From NCBI GenBank assembly GCA_003427395.1, contig BFEA01000004.1, positions 7,510,936 to 7,549,137 on the forward strand: a stretch of DNA of 38,202 nt. Direction: 5' to 3'. The position numbers and the translations under genes are program-made. The DNA comes from Chara braunii. Lineage: Eukaryota; Streptophyta; Charophyceae; Charales; Characeae. The notes beneath the pieces were generated by a model. It was not told the DNA's origin, searched no databases, and saw only the letters and a program-made list of their open reading frames with translations. This document shows, piece after piece, positions 18,509-27,573 of the stretch; positions within the stretch are counted from its first letter, which is position 1, and the number at the start of each line of letters is the position of its first letter.

Positions 18509-19865
18509 CCAGATTAGCAGATATAGCATAGCATAGTTTACTACATCAGCATGAACACCATTAGTACTATCGTCATGATTGTTTTCATCATCATATGTGG
18601 GATGCTGAGCCAGTGAGCCCGGTTCTCAGCAGTTCTCAGCAGCTTTTTTTCTTGTTACTCCGGGTAGACTGTGAGGACCCCGGCCTCAATATTCTCATTT
18701 GTAATATCAGCCTTGGGCACTGGGCCCTTAAAAAAAAAAAAAGAAAGAAATTAGAACAGTAATTTAGATGACGACTTCGACAAGCTGCTGCACACCGAGC
18801 TCCCATCGCCTCGTGGAGTTGCCTTGAACCGCGTGAAGTCACCAAACTCTGCAGATCATCACGAGCCACTCCAGTCCCGCCATCCCCTGATCCAACTGCC
18901 AGGTCGTTGTCCCGACCAAACTCATCCCCTGCCTCTTCCTGCGGGAGAAGCACCTTCTCCGCCCCATAGCCAGTGCTAGTAACGCCCCTTGGCGAAGTGC
19001 ACTGGCTGGAAAAAAATAATGGGACAACACCGCCTCCCTAAAACTTCTTGAAGGCGATTGTGTTGCGAGTGACAGAGTCAAACCCGTTGACGCGGCCTCA
19101 CAGAGAATTCAATCTATGTACAACGACCTTCAAACAACTAGGTCAGGCGAAACAAGAGACAGAGAAATAGAGGCAGAGGATGGAGAAGAGAAAGCCCAGG
19201 ACACGAATAGCCCTCCCTCTCTTCAATATACACGCTCGTTCCTCTTTCCACAGTAACCCCAGCGACCCACCCATGCACATCATCATACCCTACCCAACAG
19301 CCTCCCCACCATGCATCATCTCTCTAATCTGTCTCGCGCCTTCCCCCACGTGGCATCCACCACCCCCTACCACCATACACCCCTCCTACCTCGTCTCAAT
19401 GGAAGTCCCAAGACGCGCCATCGCCACGTTCCGTTAAGCTGTCGCGAACACGCTAATCGGTTTGTGGCTTCCACCCCAATGCGCATCCGCTCTCCGTTGC
19501 TTCGCCCGGGTGGGGCACAGCGCTGCCGGTAGCGCTGCGCCCCCACCAACCTCTGTGATAATTTATTTACTTTTTTCCCCCATCATCCCGTAAGTTGCCC
19601 TAGTGGTCGTTTCATAAAAGGCAAGGGGAATCTTAACGAAAAGGGAAAACGAACAAAAAAAGGGAGCTTCCCTGCATTTCAGTTAGCATCTCTCGTAGAC
19701 AGGGAAACCATTCAGTGGTGGTGGGAAAGCAAAAAAAACAAAAAAAAGTTGCAGCTCAGCTCGCCGACTTCTATGTCATGGTCGATGGTGGGGGAATTTC
19801 CCATCTACCTTTTTAGCAGAGGTGATAGGGGACAGGTTGTGGTTGGTGCGAGAGCACACTCAGAC
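18509..19865. other. Unassigned sequence
   Basis: 18509-18760 is ordinary sequence ending in a GGGCACTGGGCCCTT plus A-tract end (18716-18742), which may be a remnant of the GGGACGCTGG family. 18760-19550 is C-rich on the plus strand with several spurious open frames. 19560-19865 holds A-rich patches. No gene is supported. Confidence 0.35.
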
Positions 19866-19985
19866 TAGGACCTCTTTCACCTGAGCTCTAGACATGATTG
19901 ATGTCAGATACATACGGGTCAGGTTGTAATTCGGGTCAGATGCATCCAGGAAAGTCGTAGTGTGAGTATGCCCCTGAGACAGGAT
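19866..19985 (+). repeat. Dispersed GGTCAGATACAT repeat, copy A
   Basis: AGCTCTAGACATGATTGATG, TCAGATACATACGGGTCAGG, TTGTAATTCGGGTCAGATGC, ATCCAGGAAAGTCGTAGTGT and GAGTATGCC. Closely matched at 20588-20716 and weakly at 4220-4350. Confidence 0.8.
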
Positions 19986-20022
19986 GCAGAACCTTTCTGT
20001 GGACCCAAATGGCAGAGGAGGG

Positions 20023-20023
<1 letters not shown>

Positions 20024-20068
<45 letters not shown>
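20024..20068. repeat. (GA)n microsatellite
   Basis: About 22 GA units. Confidence 0.96.
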
Positions 20069-20130
20069 AATTCACAAGGGGCAGAGGGATGCCCCATTTG
20101 GCACCGGACAAGTTCAAGACTCATCTCAGG

Positions 20131-20275
20131 GGCTCTGTATCTTAGCCGAAGCCGGGTAATGGCCCCGGTAATGCAAATTCTGTTTTTTTTTTTTGTTTTT
20201 TTTTTTTTTAAATGAGGGACGCTGGGCCCGGTTCCCAGCACGTGCTGCTCCCCACGGGAAAAGAAAAAAAAACGG
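20131..20275 (+). repeat. GGGACGCTGG family repeat with upstream module and A-rich end
   Basis: TCTTAGCCGAAGCCGGGTAA and TGGCCCCGGTA, a T-rich interruption (20182-20208), then GGGACGCTGGGCCCGGTTCC (20216 on), CAGCACGTGCTGCTCCCCAC and an A-rich end. This copy and 15421-15500 define the two-module order. Confidence 0.75.
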
Positions 20276-20587
20276 ACTCATCTCAGGGGCAGTGATGACC
20301 TCAAGGATCAGAAGGGATGTTGGTGAGAATTCAGGACTATTTTTTTCTTTTTTCTTTTTTTTAATTCAGGACTATTTTACCAATTCACCAAGGCGCTTTT
20401 CCATCTACAATTGTTTTTTTTTTGACAGAAATCCAGAGTGCAAAATCACATTGAAAGCCAGCAAGTCCAACGCTGTTGTTTTTCAAACAAGGGACAAAAA
20501 AAAAAAAAAAAAAAAAAGGAGGCCGTAGAGAGAAGGATATTATTAAGCAGGACATGTTGGTGGAAGGAGAAATAGAACAATCAGGGC
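20276..20587. other. Unassigned sequence with simple repeats
   Basis: Contains a second copy of ACTCATCTCAGGGGC (20277; the first is at 20117), duplicated TTCAGGACTATTTT words around a T-rich run (20330-20375) and an A tract at about 20497-20516. No gene. Confidence 0.45.
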
Positions 20588-20716
20588 ATACACTTCCACA
20601 AGGACTTATTCTACCAAGCTCTGGACATGATTGCGGTCAGATTCATACAGGTTTGGCCGTAATTACAGTCAGGTACATTTAGGAAAGTGCTAGTATGAGT
20701 ATGCCAGTCTGTATAA
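20588..20716 (+). repeat. Dispersed GGTCAGATACAT repeat, copy B
   Basis: CAAGCTCTGGACATGATTGC, GGTCAGATTCATACAGG, CCGTAATTACAGTCAGGTAC, ATTTAGGAAAGTGCTAGTAT and GAGTATGCC, in the same order as copy A. Confidence 0.8.
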
Positions 20717-21221
20717 GAGCCTAGTTCATCAGTGGACTAGGAGGGAAGAAAAGGCTAAGTTCAAGGGTAATATTCAAAAAAGGTGTGTGGACATGAGGGG
20801 TGGCCCCAGCTACAAGAGTTGCAAACAGCTCTGTTCGAGGATTTCGGGTCATATCAGGCAGCCCAGTGGTTGGCTGAGACAAACAGACAGCCACAAATAT
20901 GCAAAAGAAGAGGCCGGATGGTGAATATCTTGGAGGGACAGGATTTAATTTTAAAAAAAAACTGTTCGGAGCAACAGGACTTAATTGAAAAAAAAAAATG
21001 TTCGGCAAAACACCTGATAGCATGAGAATGGAGGAGCTCCACATAAAAGGACAACAAGTACATGCCCACGGTCTGTTTTTACGCTGCATGCCGCAGAGGT
21101 ACACGATTGCCCCGGCACAGTGCCCACGGGGCAATCGCGCAGCTTAGCGGGATGCATCGCATGTGTGCAGTGCAAGTATGATTTGATCAGATCAACGTAA
21201 AATTCGTCACTGGCTTCCATG
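20717..21221. other. Unassigned sequence
   Basis: Contains a duplicated GGACTTAATT-A(n)-TGTTCGG word (20940-21005). No domain recognised. Confidence 0.35.
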
Positions 21222-21227
21222 TTCAAA

Positions 21228-21471
21228 CCATACTTGCAAGCGGACGTCGTCTGGGCGGTTCCGCACGTGCGGCAGACCGCCGGACCGGACCCGTGCAGCG
21301 CACAAATGTGCGCCCGACGACCAGTTACGCCCTACCCCCAAAAAAAAAAAAAAAAAATGGCCCTGTCCGGTCCAGTCCGGTCCGGGTCCGTCTGGTCCGG
21401 GGGGAGGGTGCCGCACGCGGCAAAGCGGACCGGACCGGACGCTCGTCCGGTCCGTCTGCTTGCAAGTATGG
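21228..21471. mobile_element. 244-bp TIR element with 6-bp target duplication, GGACC/GGTCC-rich interior
   Basis: Begins CCATACTTGCAAGCGGACG and ends CGTCTGCTTGCAAGTATGG (imperfect at one base). TTCAAA flanks both sides (21222-21227 and 21472-21477), as for a target-site duplication. The left half carries CCGGACCGGACC-type words, and the right half carries GGTCCGGTCC-type and then GGACCGGACCGGAC words, so much of the interior can fold back. An A tract lies at about 21340-21357. There is no coding capacity. The superfamily is not identifiable from these features alone. Confidence 0.72.
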
Positions 21472-21477
21472 TTCAAA

Positions 21478-21671
21478 CTCATGAATTAAAGACTGAAGCT
21501 CGCAGTTGTGCAGAGTCTATAGTTAACAGCCAGGAGTCTGGGGCATTGAGTCACCATGATCACAGTTAAGCAATTCTCGCAAGCTAATAAAGCCAAAAGG
21601 CCGAAATTATGAAAGTGCTCTCAGAAAAGTTGTGGTGTGTCTGTATACCCTTGGCACACCCAGCTTGATCT

Positions 21672-21677
<6 letters not shown>
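21478..21677. other. Unassigned sequence
   Basis: Short spacer before a long A tract. Nothing recognised. Confidence 0.35.

Positions 21678-21725
<48 letters not shown>
21678..21725. repeat. Poly(A) tract (~48)
   Basis: Nearly pure A run preceded by CTTGATCTTAAATT. It may be a retroposon tail of an unrecognised element to its left. Confidence 0.93.
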
Positions 21726-21727
<2 letters not shown>

Positions 21728-21739
21728 TCTTCCAAGATC

Positions 21740-21858
21740 TATGATCAACCTGCTGCTCATTCATTTATCTATTGGCTTTGTCAATTGGCCCACTCACATT
21801 TAGCAAGCCAATAGCCTGCAAAGATAAATGAGGACTTGTGATCAATAGCCAATAGCCA
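21740..21858. repeat. Imperfect inverted repeat (possible MITE remnant)
   Basis: TCATTTATCTATTGGCTT on the left pairs with AAGCCAAT...AGATAAATGA on the right, with CCTGCAA inserted in the right arm. Outer GATCAA words also occur on both sides. Ends and target duplication are not clear. Confidence 0.5.
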
Positions 21859-22245
21859 TTTGCACAATGCACAATTCACCACTATTTGTTTTTTTACGTT
21901 AGAGCCCCATAGATCTCTGATGAACGTGGACGTTTCTCCATTTGACTTTGATAATCAACACATGGCGACGATGATGGCGCGACATTGTTATTTCAACAAA
22001 CTGCCATATATAGACTACCACCTCTCCGACCAGCATCGAAAGATGAGGATCAACCAACCTAGCACGTACTCTAGGATGGGCATGCACATCATCCATCAGC
22101 TGTCACTATTTACAATTTACTATTGAGTACTTAGTATACTTGCACTAAAGCCGCCGCAGCACGTCTTATTCTCAACAGCTGAGTGCCTCTTTTGCCCAAC
22201 CCTGGAGGTCCGAACTGGCACAAGGTTGGGCCCCCGGTCATTGGC
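21859..22245. other. Unassigned sequence
   Basis: No gene or repeat recognised. Confidence 0.35.
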
Positions 22246-22299
22246 GCCACCACCTTAGTTGGTCTGGAAGGCATGCATCCTCCTTGTAAAGGAGGCAAA

Positions 22300-22597
22300 G
22301 CAGATAACCTACATAGCAGATAACCACAGTGCCGATAACCTAGACTGCAGATAACCTACAGTGCCGATAACCTAGACTGCAGATAACCTACATAGCAGGT
22401 AACCTATATAGCAGATAGGTTACAGTGCCGATAACCTAGACTGCAGATAACCTACATAGCATGTAACCTACAGGGCAGATAGCTTATATAGCAGATAACC
22501 TACACACTAGTACATAGCAGATAACCTACACACTAGTCCATAGCAGATAACCTAGACAGCAGATAACCTATATGGTATATAGCACATAACCTACAGT
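22300..22597. repeat. GCAGATAACCTA minisatellite
   Basis: About 17 units of a 15-20 base motif, GCAGATAACCTACATA, with variants (GCCGATAACCTAGACT, AGTACATAGCAGATAACC). It is bracketed by a direct repeat, GCATCCTCC(T/A)TGTAAA, at 22275-22290 and 22598-22613, and by GCCACCACCTTA at 22246 and about 22618. Confidence 0.93.
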
Positions 22598-22761
22598 GCA
22601 TCCTCCATGTAAACTGGCCACCACCTTATTCCGTGTGGAATGTGACACTATAGTGATTACTTAACAAGTGTTTATTTTTACCGTGGCTGTTCTCTGGTGG
22701 CTAAGTACATCAGGAACCGGATGAGCTATACCGCATACCACCACCCTCTAAAAAGCAGCTA

Positions 22762-22874
22762 CCCGTCTTCACCTGGATAGAACACCTGGTCATTGTAGCT
22801 GTATTTGGGGCAACTTTGCGTCTCGATACAGCGATAATGACTGGGTGTCCACATTGGCAGCAGAAGGGAACTGG
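22762..22874. mobile_element. Second, diverged copy of the 105-bp TA-flanked MITE (inverted orientation)
   Basis: The core GGTCATTGTAGCTGTATTTG ... CGATACAGCGATAATGAC aligns with the reverse complement of 10644-10748. The left end CCGTCTTCACCTGGATAGAA corresponds to the CAGTCTTCCCCTGAATACAA terminus and follows a TA at 22760-22761. The right end is poorly preserved, so its limit is approximate. Confidence 0.65.
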
Positions 22875-23157
22875 ACGTATAAAATGAAATGCTTGATATT
22901 TTTGAAGCAGCTCCTCGGAAAGCAAACAGCGAAGCTGCAAGGAGCGAGCAGGAGGAGGCATGCTCTTCTCCGAAAATGAAAGGAGTCAGCAGAAGAAGAG
23001 AACTGGAAGTATAAAATGGACTGGGGCTGAGCGGGGTTAGGCCAGACAGCCTGCTGGCCCCCCCCACCTTGCACAGTCAATCCCCCAGCTATTTGGGGCA
23101 ATCAATCCTGGCAGGAGAATATTCTTTCTTCAATGTGGATCTAAAACTGCATGCTCA
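22875..23157. other. Unassigned sequence with a duplicated GTATAAAATG word
   Basis: AGCAGAAG-GAACTGGA-GTATAAAATG occurs twice (about 22858-22888 and 22989-23018). It resembles a TATA element, but with no gene downstream it is not called as a promoter. Confidence 0.35.
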
Positions 23158-23222
23158 GGGACGCTGGACCCCATTTCCAGCCGGTGACGCTCCCCACCAA
23201 TAAGATTGGAGCAACCAGAAAG
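23158..23222 (+). repeat. GGGACGCTGG family repeat
   Basis: GGGACGCTGGACCCCATTTC, CAGCCGGTGACGCTCC, CCACCAATAAGATTGGAGC. An A tract at 23356-23377 lies further downstream. Confidence 0.8.
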
Positions 23223-23978
23223 GCCGTTGTTCTTGGTGGAAATCATCAACTTTATAATGTGTTAATAACAGCTCACGCTTTCTTAATGATCTGTGCGCCG
23301 CTGTTAGGTGGGGCTGCTCATATCACCCCTCCAAACAGCTGGACCGGTTCTTCATTAAAAAAAAAAAAAAAAAAAAAGCTCGATGTTTCCGCAGAAGCTC
23401 AACAGTGCAAACTGAAAATCTTGGAAGGCCGCTGCCGTGTGGAACAAGGAATGTGCTTCTGAATCTACTCAGAAAATTGAAGAAAGTGCAGAGGGAAATG
23501 AAACATAACTTGGGTTCAAATAAGTATATTAAGAAGACAGAAGTGGGGAAAGGGAAAAGAACCTCGGTACAGTGTCCCATCGATAAACACAGCAGTGGAA
23601 TTCATCTTAGCCTTCCTTCCGGGTTGCCTAGCTGGCGTCCTTGCTGGAAGCCTCTCGCGGAAAAAAACGAATCAATCGTTCGGGTTGCTGATGTCGTCTT
23701 TCTTTTACTCTTCTTATGGCCATGCTCCTCTTCTGCAGCCTTTCTTTTATGATTACACAGCAGTGAGAAGACCTGCCGCACGTGCAATAAAATACATCAC
23801 ACACAAACACCTTAAAAACCACCCATAACTTGCCCCTACTCCTTCCCGCCTGTCCACTTCACACACAAACACCTCACAGCCTACCCATAAATTGACTCCA
23901 CTCCTTCCCCCCTTCCTCTTCCCCCCATTCCAAACATCAGCAATTTCATGAAAACAAATTGATAAACAACAAAATGAT
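23223..23978. other. Unassigned sequence
   Basis: Poly(A) at 23356-23377, then ordinary sequence with a duplicated ACACACAAACACCT word (23800 and 23863). No gene recognised. Confidence 0.35.
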
Positions 23979-24060
23979 TTGGCCTAGCTCAGTTGGTACA
24001 CCCAGCAGGCGACTGTTGCTGATCGCAATCGTCATGATGTTCCCTTCGAAGTAAAAGACG
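23979..24060 (+). other. tRNA-like start (A-box-like motif)
   Basis: GGCCTAGCTCAGTTGGTACA matches a tRNA D-arm / A box (TAGCTCAGTTGG). About 45 bases later CCCTTCGAAGTAA is a poor B-box candidate. It could be a SINE head. It is not a functional tRNA. Confidence 0.4.
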
Positions 24061-24420
24061 GAGTGCTGCTGTCCACGGAGCACTCCTAGCCAGAACTCGA
24101 TCTCTGCACAAAAATTACTTCCAAATGGCTAAAAAGGTTCACGACCCTCCGCTGCGACCATCAAGCTGAAATTCTCACAGAAACACCGCCTCTGCTCTCC
24201 CATCGCCCATGCCGATGTCCTCAAAGAGTAGCAAGTATGTTTCACCACCTCATCTGTCTGATCACCCACATCCATGACCTCCACCTGTTATGACCCCCTA
24301 TCGGACCTGAGTTCACAGCAGGAAGTCATGGATCCCCGATGGTCCATTCGGCCTCCGGGACCGGGACACGGCTCTGGACTGAGTTTGCAGCAGGAAGCAT
24401 CATAGGATGCCACTGGAAAG
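24061..24420. other. Unassigned sequence
   Basis: Holds an 8-bp inverted repeat GGAGTGCT/AGCACTCC at 24060-24088 and a duplicated CACAGCAGGAAG-like word (24313 and 24387). No gene. Confidence 0.35.
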
Positions 24421-24915
24421 NNNNNNNNNNNNNNNNNNNNNNNNNNNNNNNNNNNNNNNNNNNNNNNNNNNNNNNNNNNNNNNNNNNNNNNNNNNNNNNN
24501 NNNNNNNNNNNNNNNNNNNNNNNNNNNNNNNNNNNNNNNNNNNNNNNNNNNNNNNNNNNNNNNNNNNNNNNNNNNNNNNNNNNNNNNNNNNNNNNNNNNN
24601 NNNNNNNNNNNNNNNNNNNNNNNNNNNNNNNNNNNNNNNNNNNNNNNNNNNNNNNNNNNNNNNNNNNNNNNNNNNNNNNNNNNNNNNNNNNNNNNNNNNN
24701 NNNNNNNNNNNNNNNNNNNNNNNNNNNNNNNNNNNNNNNNNNNNNNNNNNNNNNNNNNNNNNNNNNNNNNNNNNNNNNNNNNNNNNNNNNNNNNNNNNNN
24801 NNNNNNNNNNNNNNNNNNNNNNNNNNNNNNNNNNNNNNNNNNNNNNNNNNNNNNNNNNNNNNNNNNNNNNNNNNNNNNNNNNNNNNNNNNNNNNNNNNNN
24901 NNNNNNNNNNNNNNN
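24421..24915. other. Assembly gap (495 N)
   Basis: A run of N. Nothing can be said about its content. Confidence 0.99.
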
Positions 24916-25635
24916 CTCCCTCTCTTGCCCGACTTCTTTGTACGCCTGAGCTTTTAGGAAGAGTACCCGCCCTAACATGTCAGGGCTATTCTGGGTCATG
25001 TGTAAGGCATGGGCGAGGAGGGGCAGAGAGGAGGGGGAACCACCAAACCAGGAAGGGAACTCAAGAAAAGGAGAGTATTGGACACAAATGCTCAAAAACT
25101 GGAAGTACATCTTCCCAGCTCGAGTAAGAGAACCCAAAACACAGGAGGAAGTCCTCAGACAACGGGAAGCCGCGTACACTCACATCAAGGGACGCCAAAT
25201 GGGGTACATGGGGTGGAGCATGGGGTGTGGCTGGTGAAGCATTTGTGGGAGGAGAAGGAACACCGATGGAAGACAGCAAGGGAGCTGAGGACAGAAATGA
25301 AGGGCAGCCACAGATTGCTAGACAACCTCAATGACTTGCTGGACAGTGGGAGGAAGGGCCACGGGGCTACACGACGGAGTACCAGCAGTAGCCTTCAGAA
25401 TAGGTGGACAGGCGGGTCGAGGAGGAGAATGGCTATCAGCAGAAATGTACTCGATAGAGAACCTAGCAGTGACTACCAGCCTCCTAGTGAAGGAATCGTG
25501 TAGTGTGATTACCATCCGGAGGGGAGCATTCCACAAGGTAAGGGTAGTCGAAACAGAAGACTACAGCATTTATGCACCGACAATTCCAATGGAGAATCTG
25601 GAGGAGCGTACGTGAGTCTCCCATGTTTTCTATTT
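24916..25635 (+). other. Unassigned sequence, possibly the body of a LINE-tail-bearing element
   Basis: Long plus-strand open frames (25009-25503 and 25331-25615) show no domain I recognise. The stretch ends just before a LINE-type 3' tail with poly(A), so part of it may be the 3' end of a 5'-truncated element whose coding part is unreadable. Confidence 0.35.
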
Positions 25636-25720
25636 GACTTGCCGGGGGAATAGGAACCGTACTGTCGCTCCCCAGAATGGTAGGAGCCAGGACCAAAAGG
25701 TTCTGGAAAAAAAAAAAAAA
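25636..25720 (+). repeat. LINE-type 3' tail with poly(A), second copy
   Basis: GACTTGCCGGGGGAATAGGA, ACCGTACTGTCGCTCCCCAG, AATGGTAGGAGCCAGGACCA, then A at 25707-25720. It matches 17712-17816 with few differences. Confidence 0.85.
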
Positions 25721-26243
25721 GAATCTGGAGGTGGACCCAGCGGAGTGGGCGTGGAAGTGGAATCTCAGGGGAGGAACACTGAACGTTTCCAGAAGAACCA
25801 ACATACTGCACTACACAAGTAAAGTAGGGTACATACTAAGAAGATTGTCCCATTCACGAAGGGAACCTCTGGCCAAGTGATGCGAGGAGCGAATGGGAGT
25901 ACCAAGGGAACAAGGGCTGCGCATTCCCTGGCCCACATTGCAAGCGACTTGACTCTTATACTTGTTTGCAATTCCCAAAATTAGACCCGTGCCGCCGGCT
26001 GCCCTTAGCTTCGACAGATGCTGGCCCCGACGCTTTGGACCGTCATAGGACTTCCCAGGGACTGAGCTGCGGCAGACAGGTCAAAGTTCAAGAAGTGCCA
26101 CATGATGCAGCACCGAGCAGGGAGCAAGTCCCGCTAATCGACTGGATCGTACACCAAGCAACCAATCATCACAGCGATCCTCGCCAATTGAACCGAATCA
26201 ATGGCGCACTGCTATTCTCTTGGACTCCCAGACTCGGACCCTG
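25721..26243. other. Unassigned sequence
   Basis: GAATCTGGAGG directly after the A tail repeats the AGAATCTGGAGGA found at about 25593-25605, before the tail. This may be the target-site duplication of the inserted tail-bearing element. No gene recognised. Confidence 0.4.
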
Positions 26244-26327
26244 TTTTTTTTTGTTTTTTTTTTTTAACACAAGGCTCCTTCTGTTCTGGGGAGCAGCAGT
26301 CCAGTTCCTTTTCCACCGGCAAGTCAC
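26244..26327 (-). repeat. LINE-type 3' tail with poly(A), third copy
   Basis: T at 26244-26265, then on the minus strand GACTTGCCGGTGGAAAAGGA, ACTGGACTGCTGCTCCCCAG, AACAGAAGGAGCC. It is in opposite orientation to the other two tails. Confidence 0.82.
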
Positions 26328-26637
26328 AGAAATACAATTGTGCGCACTCTACGCTCCTCCCCAATATGGTTGGGAGACCCGAGTGACCGTTATTTACGGG
26401 CTTCTAGACTTTTCTGGTCGTGTTGATACCAGCACGACTTCTGACTGTATGGGCTACTGGACCAACACAGTACGGTACCTGCCGGAAAGTAGTACGGGAT
26501 ATGTAAATGATCCATAGTACAGGGACAGACAGGACTCAGAACAGCTGGGACTTCAGACAATCAGGACTTGGGACACTCGGGACTCTGGACACTTACAACT
26601 TGGGATAATCCAATCGAACTGGACTCCGAGGGACGAG
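26328..26637. other. Unassigned flank of the retrotransposon
   Basis: 26521-26610 has loose repetition of GGGACTT/GGACTC/GGACAC words. The last bases, ACGAG (26633-26637), are the left copy of the retrotransposon target duplication. Confidence 0.5.
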
Positions 26638-27536
26638 TGCAAGAAAGATGAGCAATAGCGAACTTCAGCAAACAAACAGCATCATACATATAAGTCCAGA
26701 TAGTCGTGACCCTGTCTCTTATACACATCTAGATGTGTATAAGAGACAAAATAAGAACACACCAAGAGTTCATAATTGACAATGCTGAAATAGTCCCATC
26801 ATCATCATCAACGAAGAACCAGAGTTGATATCCTATCTGGCGCTCGGCGCCCAGACTACATGTGGCAGATCCTATCTAGCCTATACTACAATGCCGAAGT
26901 TGACGACAACAGCTCTCCCGAAGTACGAGCATACAGCGACCAATGTCGCACGCTTCCAGCACCAGGTATGTCTCTTGCCTTACTCACAACCTCGTGCCCC
27001 AACAAACAGATGCCACTAGCACCCAAGGACCACCCTGCGCCACACCCAGCTCACAGCGGAGCAGCTCGGCTATGGCTGCCCGCTCTAGGCGCCAGCCAGC
27101 AAATAGCGCAGCAGCGCTTCCGCAGCATGCAGCCAGCACCCGAATGCCGAATGAGGAGGCAGGCCCTTTGCTATATCGAAGTAGCCTGCCTGTGTCCAGT
27201 CCCAGGAAGCTTCCAGTAGGCCCCGGTAGCCTGAGGCCCAGCACGATCGAGAACAGGCCTGGGGCCTGCGGTAGTTGCATGCGCCCAACTGCCTTTGGCA
27301 TGTGTTTGGCCCAGTAACCGTATCCAGCCCAGGGCCTGCTTTCCATTCATTCACACAGGCGGCCCAGGGCCTGGGTTTCCTCAACCAACTGGCGCTGCGC
27401 AACTGCCTGAATTTCCTTAGTTGCGCAGAGGCCGAAATAAGGCCCTGAAGGCCTCGTCGAGCCTGCCTTCACTTAGGGCGGCCGACGGGCTGCAAGAGAG
27501 GGGCCGAAAGGGTCTCATAGAGGCAGTGGCCTTGCA
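26638..27536 (-). repeat. 3' LTR (left)
   Basis: Direct repeat of 34240-35161. Plus-strand start TGCAAGAAAGATG and end GGCCTTGCA, so the ends are TG...CA with a 6-base inverted terminus TGCAAG/CTTGCA. Compared with the right LTR, 36 bp are replaced by a 37-bp adapter sequence (26712-26748) and about 24 bp (CCTTCCCTGCTCACCCGTGA region) are absent. Confidence 0.95.
26712..26748. other. Sequencing adapter: Tn5 mosaic-end pair
   Basis: CTGTCTCTTATACACATCT directly followed by AGATGTGTATAAGAGACA. This is the Tn5 19-bp mosaic end facing its complement, the junction adapter of Nextera mate-pair libraries. It replaces bases 34314-34349 of the other LTR almost exactly, so it is an assembly contaminant and not a biological palindrome. 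Confidence 0.97.
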
Positions 27537-27549
27537 TTCCCTCCTCCTT
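27537..27549 (-). promoter_or_regulatory. Polypurine tract (plus-strand primer)
   Basis: Minus-strand AAGGAGGAGGGAA directly abuts the 3' LTR start (TGCAAGG). In LTR retrotransposons this purine tract resists RNase H and primes second-strand DNA synthesis. Confidence 0.85.
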
Positions 27550-27573
27550 AGCTTCAACAGTCCTCTGAGAAGC

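Noticed and set aside
22300-22597. CRISPR array
   Set aside because: Units are 15-20 bases, directly abutting and variable, with no spacers of constant length. It is a minisatellite in a eukaryotic context.
22858-23018. Promoters at the two GTATAAAATG words
   Set aside because: The words are part of a short local duplication, and no gene follows.
26712-26748. Perfect palindrome as a hairpin or transposon end
   Set aside because: It is the Tn5 mosaic-end adapter pair from library preparation, and it replaces LTR sequence present in the other copy.
26984-27402. Protein-coding frames inside the LTR
   Set aside because: They occur in both LTRs in frames unrelated to gag-pol and show no domain. 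They are by-products of a GC-rich LTR.
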